In this document: piece after piece, positions 19,012-29,981 of the stretch | Layout of the letters: every line of letters begins with the position of its first letter | Position numbering within the stretch: the first letter of the stretch is position 1 | Origin: Leptospira bourretii | Lineage (GTDB): Bacteria; Spirochaetota; Leptospiria; Leptospirales; Leptospiraceae | NCBI RefSeq assembly: GCF_004770145.1 | Contig: NZ_RQFW01000005.1 | Coordinates: 558,001-622,000 of the forward strand | DNA: 64,000 bases | Reading direction: 5' to 3' | Notes under the pieces: generated by a model | What the model was told of the DNA's origin: nothing | The model's database searches: none | Seen by the model: the letters and a program-made list of their open reading frames with translations, nothing else | Program-made: the position numbers and the translations under genes

Positions 19012-20703
19012 ATGAAACAATCTTTAAAATTAAGCGGGATTCTATTATTATTGTTTACTGTGATCCAAATGAACTGCAGCAAAAAGAAAGTAGAGAACTT
19101 TACAGATCCTAAAAAAATCTTCTTCATAGACCCAAAAGACGCAATAGAAGTTTTACAAACAGAAGAGCCATTGGCTGAAAAAATAGGTACAATCAGTGAT
19201 ATTGATTCAGTAGAAGTCGTCGCTTCAATTGCATTCGAGAAAAAAGATATGGTATATAAAACATATCAAATCAAATGCCCCACTTCGATTAAACACAAAT
19301 GTAAAACGGAATTTGGTTACATTAGAGAATTTGATGTAGCTAGTAGTGACTATTTCAATTCCACTTCAAACAATTCTTCTCTTTTAAAAAAGAGATTAGT
19401 TGTTTCAGAAGGTGAATACAATGAAAGTAATGATATAAAAAAACTGATATTAGATCCAAAATCTATCAAAAGTATGATCATCTTATATCATTATAATATC
19501 TTTCAATTTTTGATAAATGCTTTGGTAGCACAGCCAGATGATCGAATGTTAAAGACTGAAGAGATGTATCAAATCATCAAGCTGGTTGCAAATCCTTCAC
19601 TAGAAGATCAGTATGTCACTTCACTTAAGAAAAAATACCCCTTTTTAAACGAAGTGGATGAAGCGGGTGCTATTACTTCCGTCGCAACAAACAATGATTT
19701 TGAGCAAAAACTAACGGAGACCCGAAATGAATTGTTAAATTCATACATTGCAGGATTCCCATTACGATCATCTACCTTCAAAGGATTAGTGGGTCAGTTT
19801 AATAGAGTAAAAAGTTTTCCTTATCTTACGGAAAAAATATTCGAGTATCTATCCAAAGAAGGAGTATATTCTGTCTCTGGATTTGAAGCTCAATACTTTG
19901 TTAATGCAGACTCTGGATCAATTGCATTAAACAGACTTAAAAAAATAGATCAAAATCTTGATCCAACGAAGGTTGTGGCTTTATTTGCAATTCTAAATGA
20001 TGCAGGAACTAATTTCCGTTTAAAAGTCCAAATTTTAGATATGAATGGCAATGTTACTAAAGAAGATTCATACTCCCTTGTTTCGATTTCAGCAGAGGAG
20101 TCAGGAAGTTCATTGGGATTCAAAGTCAAAACGGATAAACAAGATTTTATTTTATCTCCCCTAGAAACGACACCTAACCTACTCATCGCTGGTGAAGGAT
20201 TTAAGGAATACTTAAAATCTATCCCAGGCGATTACAAAGATATCATCAAAAACAATGACTACGAAAAAGCTAAAATGCTAATTGCACTTAAATTCGGCGA
20301 AGGTGGATTTGATGAAAAATTAGGTAAAATGGTGTACATACTGTCTGCTTCGAAACGATATTGGATCATGTTAGATTTATTTCGATTCAATCCAAATGTA
20401 AAACGTTCTACCGATTACTCAGGAACTTTAGAGACATCCTTTTCTGTGGATGAGAGCAATTGTATATCCACAAGCAAGTGGAGGCAACCGAAAGGTGAGT
20501 TATACATTACTGGAATAGAACGTAGTTGTTATTCAGATTACGAAGAAGAAGTAACTCCAGAAGAGACAATGTGTTTCTACGAAAATGGCTCTATGTTCTT
20601 TCAATTTGAATTTTCACCTTCGGAATTACGAGCCGATAAACCAAGTATAGATTTCAAATTTGAAAATTCTGGGATTTGCCAAGTCATTCAGCATATTATG
20701 TAA
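19012..20703 (+). CDS. hypothetical lipoprotein
   Basis: A 563-aa lipoprotein of unknown function. The signal peptide ends in a spirochaete-style lipobox with Cys22 (QMNC). Residues about 40-115 resemble an SH3-like segment ending in GYIREF, echoing the SH3 domain of the preceding protein. The rest has no known motif; the C-terminal part has paired Cys that may form disulfides. AAGGA lies 9 bp before the ATG. Co-transcribed with the HEAT/SH3 gene, probably in the same envelope process. Confidence 0.65.
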   Translation: MKQSLKLSGILLLLFTVIQMNCSKKKVENFTDPKKIFFIDPKDAIEVLQTEEPLAEKIGTISDIDSVEVVASIAFEKKDMVYKTYQIKCPTSIKHKCKTEFGYIREFDVASSDYFNSTSNNSSLLKKRLVVSEGEYNESNDIKKLILDPKSIKSMIILYHYNIFQFLINALVAQPDDRMLKTEEMYQIIKLVANPSLEDQYVTSLKKKYPFLNEVDEAGAITSVATNNDFEQKLTETRNELLNSYIAGFPLRSSTFKGLVGQFNRVKSFPYLTEKIFEYLSKEGVYSVSGFEAQYFVNADSGSIALNRLKKIDQNLDPTKVVALFAILNDAGTNFRLKVQILDMNGNVTKEDSYSLVSISAEESGSSLGFKVKTDKQDFILSPLETTPNLLIAGEGFKEYLKSIPGDYKDIIKNNDYEKAKMLIALKFGEGGFDEKLGKMVYILSASKRYWIMLDLFRFNPNVKRSTDYSGTLETSFSVDESNCISTSKWRQPKGELYITGIERSCYSDYEEEVTPEETMCFYENGSMFFQFEFSPSELRADKPSIDFKFENSGICQVIQHIM

Positions 20704-20741
20704 TGGCAATATGATTTAATTGGAAGAAATAAACAATGCCC

Positions 20742-22823
20742 TTAATCATTTTTTATTTCTTCCTCTTCTTTTCCACCAAATAACGACTTAATTCCTTTCC
20801 ATCCTTTTTGTACTCCACCGGTTACATTGTCCACAGCCTTGTTTACATACTCAGACATGGCTGATCCGGCAATTCCACCAACGGCAGCACCCGCTGGGCT
20901 TGCTAAGAAAATTGTCCCTGCGTATACAGAACCAAGCCAAATAGGATCAATGAATGGGGAAGAGATTCCATAGGTTCCGCGATAGATAATTGGGAGTTTT
21001 AAGGCTCTCCCTGCAACACCCGGAAAGGCAATTGTAAATCGCATATCGATATTTTTATTAAATCCAATTTTGCCGCCACCGGAACCAACAATGCCATCTG
21101 CTTTTAAAGCAAAGTTTCTTACTTCAATGGATTCTTTTGCATAATGAAAATCAAATTTTAACTCGCGGTAGGGAGTGGCTCTACTAAAGTCCACCTTCTT
21201 CAAATTGATAACACTACCAATCGAACTTATCGGTTTTAAAATATTTGTATAACTTAACAATTCACCATTATTGGCATTGATATTTCCAATGATCTGCAAA
21301 TTAGAAAGTAGACCTTCTTCGGTATCAGATGGAGAACCCAAAGCAAATTCGGAATCTAATTTTCCAGTAATTGGAGAAATTTTAAAAAGATCAGAAAGGA
21401 TTGGTGTTATGTTCAAATTTTTTATATTTCCTTTGATCACAAGCCCAGGATTGTTTCCCCAAACATAATGGCCTGTTCCATCAACAGTTCCTTCGTAGGC
21501 TCTCATCTGATATTTTGTGATATTCAATTTACGTTTTGCATAATGAAGATTTAATTTTAAGGCATCAGCGTGAAAATCACCTGCATTAAGATTTCTTAAA
21601 TTAAAATTTAAATATACATTCATCCGATTTACATAACCGGTACTAGGAATGCCCCTTGTTAAAATTGATTTTTCAAAATCGGGATCAATCCAAATCTTAA
21701 TTACCTTGATGATACTTGGTACATCCAAATAATCTGAAGCACCTTCAAAAGAGATGGTTGGCGATAGAGGTGGCTTTAAAAAGTTTACATACCCTGATCC
21801 ATTTAATTTGGATTTACCTTTCCAATCGACGAGAATGTTTGCAAAAGACAATTTGTCCTCTTGGATATCATAATTGATGATGGTAGAGACATGCCCATCA
21901 GCAAAAGTTTTACCATCCCTTAGTGCCAAGTCACGAATATGCAAACGATCGACAACGGCATAAATTTTTGTTTCGTCTCGTTTATAAAATGGAATGTTCC
22001 CAGTAGTTTTTAAAAATCTCAAATCTCCATAAGTAAAAATGATTAAAATGTCATGAAGGTCGATCCCTTTTAGATTTTGAAAAGAAAAATCACCTTCGAA
22101 CCTAGCTGATTCGTAATTCATTTCATCTTTTACAAATACAAAATTAGAACTTAATGAAATTGGTTCATCATTTAACTTACCATATATATAAACATCCAGG
22201 TCTCGCAGATCACGGTCTAATTGGAAAGTGGTCTCCCAAAGGTATAATTTTATATTTCGTGCATATAGTTTATCTTCAAAGAGAATCGTGATGTTTTTAA
22301 TTTCGATTTGATTGACAAAGTTAGCAAAAACTTTTGAAAAATAATATTTTTTGTCTGCTACAATAGTAGGTTCAGTTTCTTTTGTTAATTCATTTGTATT
22401 GGATCCTGATTTAGATAGGATTCTTTCAAACATAGGGAAGGATTCATTTTTTTCTCGAGTGATTTCAACCGTTCCTGTATTCAGATATATTTTTCTAATT
22501 TCTAATGGTTGCCCAACAAAAACTCCATAATATACTTCGATTCTAAGTTTATGTAACTGAATCAACTCATCATCATTTTTCGAAACTGATACCTCGGCCA
22601 ACTCAATTCCAGGAAAGGGAAAAAATACAGGTTCGGAAACTTGATAGTTCACCTCTAGCCCTGTTAGCTGGTATGTAGTATCGAGGATTAGTTTTTTATA
22701 ATAGTCCGGATCTGCAAGAAGGGGATACAGAATAAAAAACATCGTCATGGAAACGACAAAAATCCCTGTGAGTAGGATCTTTCCTACAACTCCTTTGATT
22801 TTATCTCGGATACTCTGCTTCAT
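20742..22823 (-). CDS. AsmA-like inner-membrane-anchored periplasmic protein
   Basis: A 693-aa protein with one N-terminal membrane helix (about 15-37) and a long beta-rich periplasmic part of the AsmA/TamB/YhdP kind (LADPDYYKKLILDTTYQLTGLEV at the start, GGGKIGFNKNIDMRFTIAFPG near the end). Such proteins are now thought to move phospholipids from the inner to the outer membrane. It ends in a Gly/Ala-rich segment and an acidic tail. It lies 6 bp downstream of the ABC transporter ATPase gene on the same strand. Confidence 0.78.
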   Translation of the reverse strand: MKQSIRDKIKGVVGKILLTGIFVVSMTMFFILYPLLADPDYYKKLILDTTYQLTGLEVNYQVSEPVFFPFPGIELAEVSVSKNDDELIQLHKLRIEVYYGVFVGQPLEIRKIYLNTGTVEITREKNESFPMFERILSKSGSNTNELTKETEPTIVADKKYYFSKVFANFVNQIEIKNITILFEDKLYARNIKLYLWETTFQLDRDLRDLDVYIYGKLNDEPISLSSNFVFVKDEMNYESARFEGDFSFQNLKGIDLHDILIIFTYGDLRFLKTTGNIPFYKRDETKIYAVVDRLHIRDLALRDGKTFADGHVSTIINYDIQEDKLSFANILVDWKGKSKLNGSGYVNFLKPPLSPTISFEGASDYLDVPSIIKVIKIWIDPDFEKSILTRGIPSTGYVNRMNVYLNFNLRNLNAGDFHADALKLNLHYAKRKLNITKYQMRAYEGTVDGTGHYVWGNNPGLVIKGNIKNLNITPILSDLFKISPITGKLDSEFALGSPSDTEEGLLSNLQIIGNINANNGELLSYTNILKPISSIGSVINLKKVDFSRATPYRELKFDFHYAKESIEVRNFALKADGIVGSGGGKIGFNKNIDMRFTIAFPGVAGRALKLPIIYRGTYGISSPFIDPIWLGSVYAGTIFLASPAGAAVGGIAGSAMSEYVNKAVDNVTGGVQKGWKGIKSLFGGKEEEEIKND

Positions 22824-22829
22824 ATGTTT

Positions 22830-23786
22830 TTACTTTAAAGGAAAATGACATTTCACTCGGCGCATCGCCGAAGGAAAACTTTCCAAGGGTTCTTCTGTTT
22901 TACAGATTTCTTTTGCGATAGGACATCTTGTATGAAATCTACATCCGAGCGGTTTGTTCATCAAACTGGGAATTTCCCCTGTTAACGGTTGAGATACCTT
23001 CGTGCGGTCCTTTAAATCGAAACTAGCAGAGAATAATGCTTTTGTGTAGGGATGGAATGGAGAGTTACTGATCTCATCCCTGCTACCTTCTTCGACAATT
23101 TGTCCCAAATACATGACAGCAATTCGATCGGATACGTGTTTTACAATGTTCAAGTCATGAGATATAAACAAATAAGATAGGCTATATTTCTCTCGTAATA
23201 ACAAAATATTATTAATTACTTGTGCTTGTGTGGAAATATCCAAAGCAGAAACGGCTTCGTCACAAACAACTAGGTTTGGTTCCAAAATTAAAGCTCGGGC
23301 AATCGCAATTCTTTGTCTTTGTCCCCCACTAAATTCATGAGGATATCGATGTAAAATATCTGAAGGTAAATTTACTTCTGCAAGTGCCTTTATTGCTTTT
23401 TCTTTTTTTTCAAAGGAACTCAAATTGGGAAAATGGATTTGAAGTCCTTCGGTTATAATTTCTTCAATCGTAAAACGTGGGTTTAATGAAGAATATGGAT
23501 CTTGGAATACAACTTGGATTTTGCGTCGAAGGGCTTTTTGTTCTTCTTTGGGGATATCTTTAATTTCTTTATTTTCGAATTGAATTGATCCAGAATCAAA
23601 CGGTAATAAGGATAATATGGCTCGGCCAATGGTTGATTTACCACAACCGGACTCACCGACAAGACCTAAAATTTTTCCTTGGGGTATTGAAAAACTAACT
23701 CCTTCAACGGCCACAAGTCGTTTGGAAGAAAAAGAAAGTGTCTGTGATTGTTTATAAGAAACAACTAAATCTTTTACATTAAGCAC
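22830..23786 (-). CDS. peptide-type ABC transporter ATP-binding protein (OppF/YejF C-half-like)
   Basis: A 318-aa ABC ATPase. Walker [14 protein letters not shown]-loop [13 protein letters not shown], signature FSGGQRQR, Walker [12 protein letters not shown] and the switch His are all present. The C-terminus has the oligopeptide-family cluster motif [14 protein letters not shown]. It pairs with the ATPase encoded just upstream (8-bp overlap) and serves the two permeases at 24765-26821. Confidence 0.92.
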   Translation of the reverse strand: MLNVKDLVVSYKQSQTLSFSSKRLVAVEGVSFSIPQGKILGLVGESGCGKSTIGRAILSLLPFDSGSIQFENKEIKDIPKEEQKALRRKIQVVFQDPYSSLNPRFTIEEIITEGLQIHFPNLSSFEKKEKAIKALAEVNLPSDILHRYPHEFSGGQRQRIAIARALILEPNLVVCDEAVSALDISTQAQVINNILLLREKYSLSYLFISHDLNIVKHVSDRIAVMYLGQIVEEGSRDEISNSPFHPYTKALFSASFDLKDRTKVSQPLTGEIPSLMNKPLGCRFHTRCPIAKEICKTEEPLESFPSAMRRVKCHFPLK

Positions 23787-24768
23787 TTTCTTTTCCTCCG
23801 TATAAAAAACATTCTACAGATTGGGATTCAGTCATTGGAATCAATTTAGGAACTGACCTGTCACAAAGATCGATTTTTTCGCTACAACGTGTGTGAAACC
23901 GACATCCTTTTGGATAAGATTTTGGTGATGGTACAATTCCTTCGATCGTTACCAATTTTTTACCAATGTTTTCATGTGTCGGATAGGCTGCGATTAAAGC
24001 TTGAGTATAAGGATGTTTGGGTGTATCAATGATCTCGCCAACTGTTCCTTGTTCAATGATCTTTCCTGCATACATGACCGCAATCCGATCAGCAATATGA
24101 CTCACAAGTCCGATATCGTGTGAAATAAACAACACCGACATTCCGTTTTCTTTTCGTAGTTCTTTCAAAAGTTCGATCAATTGCAATTGAATCGTGACAT
24201 CAATGGCACTGGTTGGTTCATCTGCGATTAGAATCTTAGGATCGCACATCAAAGCCATAGCAATACAAACTCTTTGTAACATACCACCTGAAAACTGATT
24301 CGGATATTGATTTAATCGTAGTTTGGCGTCAGTTATCCCAACACGTTCCAGTAAATAGATAGCCTTCTCTTCTGCTTCTTCTTTTGAACCGAGCCCATGT
24401 AACAAAAATCCTTCCGTCAATTGGTTACCAATTTTATGAAGTGGGTTCAATGCAGAGAAAGGTTCTTGGAAAACATAAGAAATTTCTCTTCCACGAACTG
24501 ATCTTAGGTGGTTTGGATCAGATTTCAATAAATCATTTTCTCCAAACAAAATTGATCCAGTAGGATACACGGTTGTGTTGGAGGGAAGAAGTTTGGTCAA
24601 TGCTAAACTTGTGATTGACTTTCCACAACCTGACTCTCCGACAAGAGCTAATGTTTCCCCTGTAACCAAATCAAAATTAACATGATCCACAATGGACAAA
24701 ATACCATCGTCAGTTTTGATTTGAATGGAAAGATCTTTGACTTGGATGGCTTTTTTGATATTTGTCAT
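23779..24768 (-). CDS. peptide-type ABC transporter ATP-binding protein (OppD/YejF N-half-like)
   Basis: A 329-aa ABC ATPase with Walker [13 protein letters not shown]-loop [14 protein letters not shown], signature FSGGMLQRV, Walker [13 protein letters not shown] and the C-terminal [14 protein letters not shown] motif. In enterobacterial yej operons these two ATPases are fused in YejF; here they are separate genes overlapping by 8 bp. It overlaps the upstream permease gene by 4 bp. Confidence 0.92.
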   Translation of the reverse strand: MTNIKKAIQVKDLSIQIKTDDGILSIVDHVNFDLVTGETLALVGESGCGKSITSLALTKLLPSNTTVYPTGSILFGENDLLKSDPNHLRSVRGREISYVFQEPFSALNPLHKIGNQLTEGFLLHGLGSKEEAEEKAIYLLERVGITDAKLRLNQYPNQFSGGMLQRVCIAMALMCDPKILIADEPTSAIDVTIQLQLIELLKELRKENGMSVLFISHDIGLVSHIADRIAVMYAGKIIEQGTVGEIIDTPKHPYTQALIAAYPTHENIGKKLVTIEGIVPSPKSYPKGCRFHTRCSEKIDLCDRSVPKLIPMTESQSVECFLYGGKESA

Positions 24769-25814
24769 TCGTAAACCACCTTGTCTTTCGGATCGAATGC
24801 ATCCCGCAATCCTTCACCCACAAAAGCAGAAAACAAAATAGTAAGGAACAGTGCTACAGATGGGAAAGTAATAAGCCACCATGCTGTGAGCCTTTCTCTT
24901 CCCTGCCCAATCAACTCTCCCCAAGAAGGATTGGGAGCTGGAATTCCATATCCCAAAAAGTCAAGAGCAGATAACACGGAAATTGCGGAGATTAAAATAA
25001 AAGGTAAAAAAGTTACCAAAGGAGTTAATGAGTTCGGCAACAAATGACGCATGATGATGGAAAAAGAAGATGCACCTAAAGTTTTTGCAGCATCAACAAA
25101 CTGTTGTTTGCGGAGTTTCAAAAATTCACCACGCATATAATAACTTAACCCAATCCAACTAAGCGAGCCATACGTAACAATCAAAACAAGAAATCCCCTT
25201 CCAAAAAAAGAACCCATAATCAAAATTAAATATAAAAATGGAATGGCTGAAAGAATTTCTATGATTCGTTGCAAAAACAAATCGAGTCGCCCTACAAAAT
25301 AACCTTGGATCCCTCCAATAAAAGATGCTAAAAAAATCTCAACAATGATGAGGATTAAACTGAAGGTCATCGCCAAACGATAACCGTAAATAATACGAGT
25401 AAATACATCGCGTCCCCTGTCATCAGTTCCCATCCAGTGGCGAACGTTTGGGTTAGAAGGAGGGTTGGTTCCTTCTTCCAAACTGTCTAAGTTGTCTTCG
25501 TTGACTCCAAAAGGAATTGGAGGAAACAACATATAATTTGATGAGTTGGTGAATCTATCTTCTCTACTCAACTTTTTGTAATTAGGTTCTGTTAAATTAT
25601 TTCCACCAAATTTTGTTTCTGGATAAAAACTAAAAATAGGAAAGGAAATACTCCCTTCGTAAAAAATAATAAGAGGTTTGTTATTAATCAAAAGAGGAGA
25701 AAACAAAGACAATACATAAGTATATAACAAAATCAACAAAGAGTAGTAAGCTCTTTTATTTTTTTTAAACTTTTCCCACTTACGTATGTTTGCCGGGTTT
25801 GAAACAAAATTCAT
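24765..25814 (-). CDS. YejE-like ABC transporter permease
   Basis: A 349-aa inner-membrane permease. The N-terminal part ([15 protein letters not shown] ... [12 protein letters not shown] ... YPETKFGG) is the long periplasmic insert typical of YejE rather than of OppC. Six membrane helices and the EAA loop ([22 protein letters not shown]) follow. It overlaps the genes on both sides by 4 bp. YejABEF imports peptides and antimicrobial peptides in other bacteria; the substrate here is inference. Confidence 0.9.
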   Translation of the reverse strand: MNFVSNPANIRKWEKFKKNKRAYYSLLILLYTYVLSLFSPLLINNKPLIIFYEGSISFPIFSFYPETKFGGNNLTEPNYKKLSREDRFTNSSNYMLFPPIPFGVNEDNLDSLEEGTNPPSNPNVRHWMGTDDRGRDVFTRIIYGYRLAMTFSLILIIVEIFLASFIGGIQGYFVGRLDLFLQRIIEILSAIPFLYLILIMGSFFGRGFLVLIVTYGSLSWIGLSYYMRGEFLKLRKQQFVDAAKTLGASSFSIIMRHLLPNSLTPLVTFLPFILISAISVLSALDFLGYGIPAPNPSWGELIGQGRERLTAWWLITFPSVALFLTILFSAFVGEGLRDAFDPKDKVVYE

Positions 25815-26821
25815 TCGAAATCAATCCTCGGATCAATGAGAATATAACAAAAATCAGAGACAATTTTTCCGATTAGTCCTAAAAAACTCTGCGCAAGGAG
25901 TAGTCCCATCATTAGGTCAGTATCCCTTTCTCTTACTGCTTCAAAACTAAGAAGCCCCATCCCATCAATATTAAATACTAGTTCAATAAACAATGAACCG
26001 GAGAAAATCAGAGTCAGGTTACTTCCAAAACCAGTTGCTATGGGAATGAGAGAATTACGAAAAGCATGACGAAAAATCGAATCAGAAAAACTAAGTCCTT
26101 TTGAAACAGCTGTTCGAACATATTCCTTTGCAATTTGATCGAGTAGACTGTTTTTCATTAACAAAGTAAGAACTGCAAAACTACCTACCACATAACAGAT
26201 GACAGGTAGGAACATATGGGCAAGGCGATCGTTCACCTTTCCCCAAAAACTCAAATCTTCATAAAAGTCTGAGACTTCGTGTCCCAAAGGAAAAAAGGAA
26301 AATACTTCGCCAGAAGCAAACAAATACAAAAGTAACATTGCAAAGGCAAAAACTGGAAGTGAATAAGTAAAAAAGATAATGAAACTAGAAATAAAATCAA
26401 ATCTACTTCCTTCTTTTAGTGCCTTCTGGATTCCCAAAGGAATACAGATTAAATAGGTTAAGAAAAAACCAGAGAGTCCAAAGAAAAGTGATACAGGAAG
26501 TTTTTCAACAATGAGGTCTGAAACTTTTCTGGAATGCAAACGAGATTCGCCCAAATCAAACTGTACAATTTGTTTCAACCAAAGTAAATAAGCAACTGGA
26601 GCCGGTTTGTCTAAGTGGAGTCTTTGTTTGATAAGTTCAATTTCTTCCTGCGAAATTTGTTTGGTGGAAGCCCCTGCTAAGTTTCCAGCACCTTTTATTT
26701 TTGCAATTTCGCTATTGAGTGGTCCACCGGGAGCAAAATGAGAAATCAAAAAAACAAGAAAAGTGATTCCAAGTAGGGTTGGAAAAATGAGTAAAAAACG
26801 TTTTAAAAAATATTTCCACAT
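25811..26821 (-). CDS. YejB-like ABC transporter permease
   Basis: A 336-aa permease with the YejB/OppB N-terminus ([24 protein letters not shown], then FAPGGPL), [13 protein letters not shown], about six helices and the EAA loop [25 protein letters not shown]. It is the first permease of the transporter operon. No periplasmic binding protein gene is next to it; the position upstream is taken by an AttH-like gene, 3 bp away. Confidence 0.9.
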   Translation of the reverse strand: MWKYFLKRFLLIFPTLLGITFLVFLISHFAPGGPLNSEIAKIKGAGNLAGASTKQISQEEIELIKQRLHLDKPAPVAYLLWLKQIVQFDLGESRLHSRKVSDLIVEKLPVSLFFGLSGFFLTYLICIPLGIQKALKEGSRFDFISSFIIFFTYSLPVFAFAMLLLYLFASGEVFSFFPLGHEVSDFYEDLSFWGKVNDRLAHMFLPVICYVVGSFAVLTLLMKNSLLDQIAKEYVRTAVSKGLSFSDSIFRHAFRNSLIPIATGFGSNLTLIFSGSLFIELVFNIDGMGLLSFEAVRERDTDLMMGLLLAQSFLGLIGKIVSDFCYILIDPRIDFE

Positions 26822-26824
26822 ATC

Positions 26825-27871
26825 CTAGAACTCCCACCACTCTTTCGGTTTTTTATAACCTTTCAATTCTAAATATCCTTTAGCAGACTTTTTTTGAATT
26901 GGATCTTTGGCTTCTACGCCACCTTCCCAATAAATTGTTGCCGTTGTCTTTGTTCCATCAAACTCTTGTTCATTGAAAATGGGAGAAACCAACCATTCCC
27001 CTTCCGGGTATCGGATTTTCCAGTGGAGAGGGTATTCAATTTTTGTATTTGGACTCTTCCAAATAGACCCGGTGGTCTCCATTTGGATTTGGCCTGGTAT
27101 CGTCCAGGAGGTCACTTTTCCTTTAGGATCACGATAGGTTCCAAAAACTTCTGGAGGCATTGTGGGAGATTCGCGAAACCGAAAAAACACATAATCACCA
27201 CCTGAAATGTCTGACAAACAAATCCAATCCCAACTTGTTTCACCCGTGGCCAAACTTGGAATTGATTTTGCGTTTCGTTCACTCCATTCATGATCCATCC
27301 AAGAATCTCCCGAAATGATGGTTTCTATTTTTTCCTCAAATGTTAGAGTTCCCTTTGTGTAAAGTCTCGGATAACTATAGTAATATGAAAATATACTAGG
27401 GTTTCGATTGGATTTAATCGATAGGCCATCTTTTCCATGTACAAGGATCTTTCCATTCCCTTCTAAGTTCAAATCCAAACTCAAATTTTTGGATTTGGAA
27501 CTTGCTTTGATATGAAATTTATCTTTAGAAATAATTTTCAGATGATAATCGCCACTATAAATGGTTTTATCTGTATATCCAGAAAGATCACCTATTGTTC
27601 GTTTCATGGTTTGAGATGTTTTGTGTTTTTTATTCGTAAAATCAGAAATTGCAAAATGGACTGGAAAAACTTCTGGATTCCAATCTGGATCGTTTGAAAT
27701 TTTTAAACGAAAAAAAGACAATTCATATCCATATCGATTTCCGGATGCGGATTCCAAATGCCCAACAAAATAACACCATTCCAATCCAAAATCAGAATGA
27801 AAAGAATGATCCTTTGGAAAACTAAAATGAAAAAAACAAAACGATAGAATTAAGATTTTTATTTTATTCAT
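26825..27871 (-). CDS. AttH/CrtC-like lipocalin-fold secreted protein
   Basis: A 348-aa exported protein of the AttH / hydroxyneurosporene synthase-like family (pattern DFGLEWCYFVGHLESASGNRYGYELSFFR, WMDHEWSE, GSIWKSPNTKIEYPLHWKIRYPEGEW). The fold is two lipocalin-like barrels; some members hydrate carotenoids, many have no known activity. I place the start at the ATG 27871, which gives a signal peptide and overlaps the upstream stop (ATGAATAA), with GGGAG before it. It is in the ABC transporter operon, so it may bind or process the cargo. Confidence 0.72.
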   Translation of the reverse strand: MNKIKILILSFCFFHFSFPKDHSFHSDFGLEWCYFVGHLESASGNRYGYELSFFRLKISNDPDWNPEVFPVHFAISDFTNKKHKTSQTMKRTIGDLSGYTDKTIYSGDYHLKIISKDKFHIKASSKSKNLSLDLNLEGNGKILVHGKDGLSIKSNRNPSIFSYYYSYPRLYTKGTLTFEEKIETIISGDSWMDHEWSERNAKSIPSLATGETSWDWICLSDISGGDYVFFRFRESPTMPPEVFGTYRDPKGKVTSWTIPGQIQMETTGSIWKSPNTKIEYPLHWKIRYPEGEWLVSPIFNEQEFDGTKTTATIYWEGGVEAKDPIQKKSAKGYLELKGYKKPKEWWEF

Positions 27872-29909
27872 CAGGCAAAGACTCCCACTTTTTTTCAAGT
27901 GGAAGGATATGTAGGTAGGATTCCTCAATTCGTTTCATCTTCTCAATCACATCTTTCATTTTTTTCTTTTGGTTTATTTTACGATACAATTGTGCTAAGT
28001 TATATAAATTGGATAGGTTCGAATCGTTAATGGAATGAGCTTTTTTCCATTCAATTTCTGCTTTATCAAACATTTCCATTTGGTAATAACAATAACCTAA
28101 AACGGAATGCGATTTGTAATGATTTGTTTTAAATTTATTATAAGACTCTAATAATGAAATTGCTTGTTCATAATTTCCATTATAAGCAAGTGCCTTCCCA
28201 TAAAAAAGTTGAGTATCAAGTTCACGTGGTAATATTTGATGGGCTTGTTCGTAAAAAAACAAAGCATCTTTGTATTCTTTTTTTCGATAAACTTCATCTG
28301 CTTTTGCTTTAATGATATTAAACTCTGCAAGCCTTGGAGATAATTGAAGACCCAAAAGAGTGATGTCATCCATTGGGTCGGTCCCCATCGTAAACTCTTT
28401 GTGGTTTGATAAAATGAATTCCACCGTTTCCTGGATTGATTTTTCAGCACATGATTCAATAATTTGGATTAATTTTGTTTCCCCATATTGAACCCCTTTG
28501 TCATTTTCTGCTTCCGTGAGTCCATCCGTGTACAAAAACAATTTATCACCCGGCTCCAATTGAATTTGGAAATCCAGGAAAGTATCGCCGGCGTCAGGAA
28601 ACATTCCAAGGAAAGTTCCATCCCCTTCACAGATTTCAGCTCGTTTGGTATTGGCACGATAGAGTATGGGCCTAGGATGACCAGCCACAGAATAAATGAC
28701 TTTATAATCGTCATGAATCAAAACATAAACACAGGTTGTGTATCCTTGTTGCTTGACTAAATCCAATAATTCTCTGTTAATCAGTTTGAAAGTTTCAGAT
28801 GGTTTTGTTTTTTTAAAATTAGAAAATAATAACTTAGATAAGGCGGTAATAAAAGCAGCCGGAACACCATGGCCGGATACATCACAAACAGCTACTCCTA
28901 ACTTATTCGTATGATATGGAAAATAATCGTAATAATCCCCGCTGACTTCCTGCATCGGAGTAAACCCTGTCCAAAATTGGATACCGTTCCAATCGGGGAT
29001 GATTTCGGGAATTAAACCTTTCTGGATGTTTTTTGCAAGTCGTAAGTCTTTTGCCATGGAGAGTTGTTTTTTTTCCAACTCTTGTTTGAAAGATTTTAAT
29101 ACTTCAACGGCCGCTTCCAAATCCCTATTTTCAATAGCAAGTTCTCTAGACCTTCGAACCACATCTTTGACATCCACAATTGATATTTCTTCTAATTGTG
29201 AATCGATTCGCGAAGTGACCATCACTCGATGCCTGTTACTGACATCATCTTTTGTTAAACGAGATCGCGACAAAAATAAATTATCTTCCGACCACTCCAA
29301 TTCATACTCATTGGAATCTGCACCAAACTGAATGTCCTCACCCAACTCCTTATGAGAAACATGGATTCCAAAAAGTTTGGTTTTTGTCATTCGAATCGCA
29401 AAGCTTTTTAGTTCAAAAAGTACGGCAAGTCCGTTGAGCATTCCTTGAAAAAAGACAGCATCGTACCACTTCTCTTGGAACTCAGGCAAATATTTAAATA
29501 CAAACAAAACCTTATGATCGGAAATTGTTTTTACATTCAAATATACGACTCGTGTTAGTCGACCGATCAAAATGGGGAGGCGACAAATCATCTCTTCTAA
29601 GTCAATCCGAGAATCGTCTAGGGGCAATAAATCATACGCATTTGTAATGAGACTTTCAGTTCCTAGATGGTATAAAATTCCTGAAATATCTAGAGATTGA
29701 GAAACAATTTGGATGATTTTATCTTCCAGGTCTTGTGAAATCCAATAGTTAGGATCTTTTAAAATTCGATTATAGACAATATCATCTAAAATTTCAGGAA
29801 ACGGATTGGTATGGCGGGATAGGTGATTTTCACGTTGGTACACCTGGACCAGTCCCGAGACACGTTTTGATGATATTTCTCTTCCAGCGTGCAGTGGCAA
29901 AACCCTCAC
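27864..29909 (-). CDS. SpoIIE/PP2C-type serine phosphatase with C-terminal TPRs
   Basis: A 681-aa cytoplasmic protein. Residues 1-260 form an unrecognised sensor-like region, then a coiled coil (about 265-300) leads into a PP2C/SpoIIE domain with SGDYYDYF, DVSGHGVPAAFIT, LFLYTDGLTEAEN and DDITLLGLQ, so the metal-binding Asp residues are intact. TPR repeats fill about 545-665. Such enzymes usually dephosphorylate anti-sigma-factor antagonists; none is encoded here. The GTG start follows GGGAAA. It overlaps the AttH-like gene and is probably co-transcribed with the transporter. Confidence 0.88.
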   Translation of the reverse strand: MRVLPLHAGREISSKRVSGLVQVYQRENHLSRHTNPFPEILDDIVYNRILKDPNYWISQDLEDKIIQIVSQSLDISGILYHLGTESLITNAYDLLPLDDSRIDLEEMICRLPILIGRLTRVVYLNVKTISDHKVLFVFKYLPEFQEKWYDAVFFQGMLNGLAVLFELKSFAIRMTKTKLFGIHVSHKELGEDIQFGADSNEYELEWSEDNLFLSRSRLTKDDVSNRHRVMVTSRIDSQLEEISIVDVKDVVRRSRELAIENRDLEAAVEVLKSFKQELEKKQLSMAKDLRLAKNIQKGLIPEIIPDWNGIQFWTGFTPMQEVSGDYYDYFPYHTNKLGVAVCDVSGHGVPAAFITALSKLLFSNFKKTKPSETFKLINRELLDLVKQQGYTTCVYVLIHDDYKVIYSVAGHPRPILYRANTKRAEICEGDGTFLGMFPDAGDTFLDFQIQLEPGDKLFLYTDGLTEAENDKGVQYGETKLIQIIESCAEKSIQETVEFILSNHKEFTMGTDPMDDITLLGLQLSPRLAEFNIIKAKADEVYRKKEYKDALFFYEQAHQILPRELDTQLFYGKALAYNGNYEQAISLLESYNKFKTNHYKSHSVLGYCYYQMEMFDKAEIEWKKAHSINDSNLSNLYNLAQLYRKINQKKKMKDVIEKMKRIEESYLHILPLEKKWESLPDE

Positions 29910-29981
29910 CTCAAGTTTCCCTTCGGTAGGAGAAAAATAAATTTCAATCGATCCCTAGGCAATAGATTTTTCAATGGAGAT

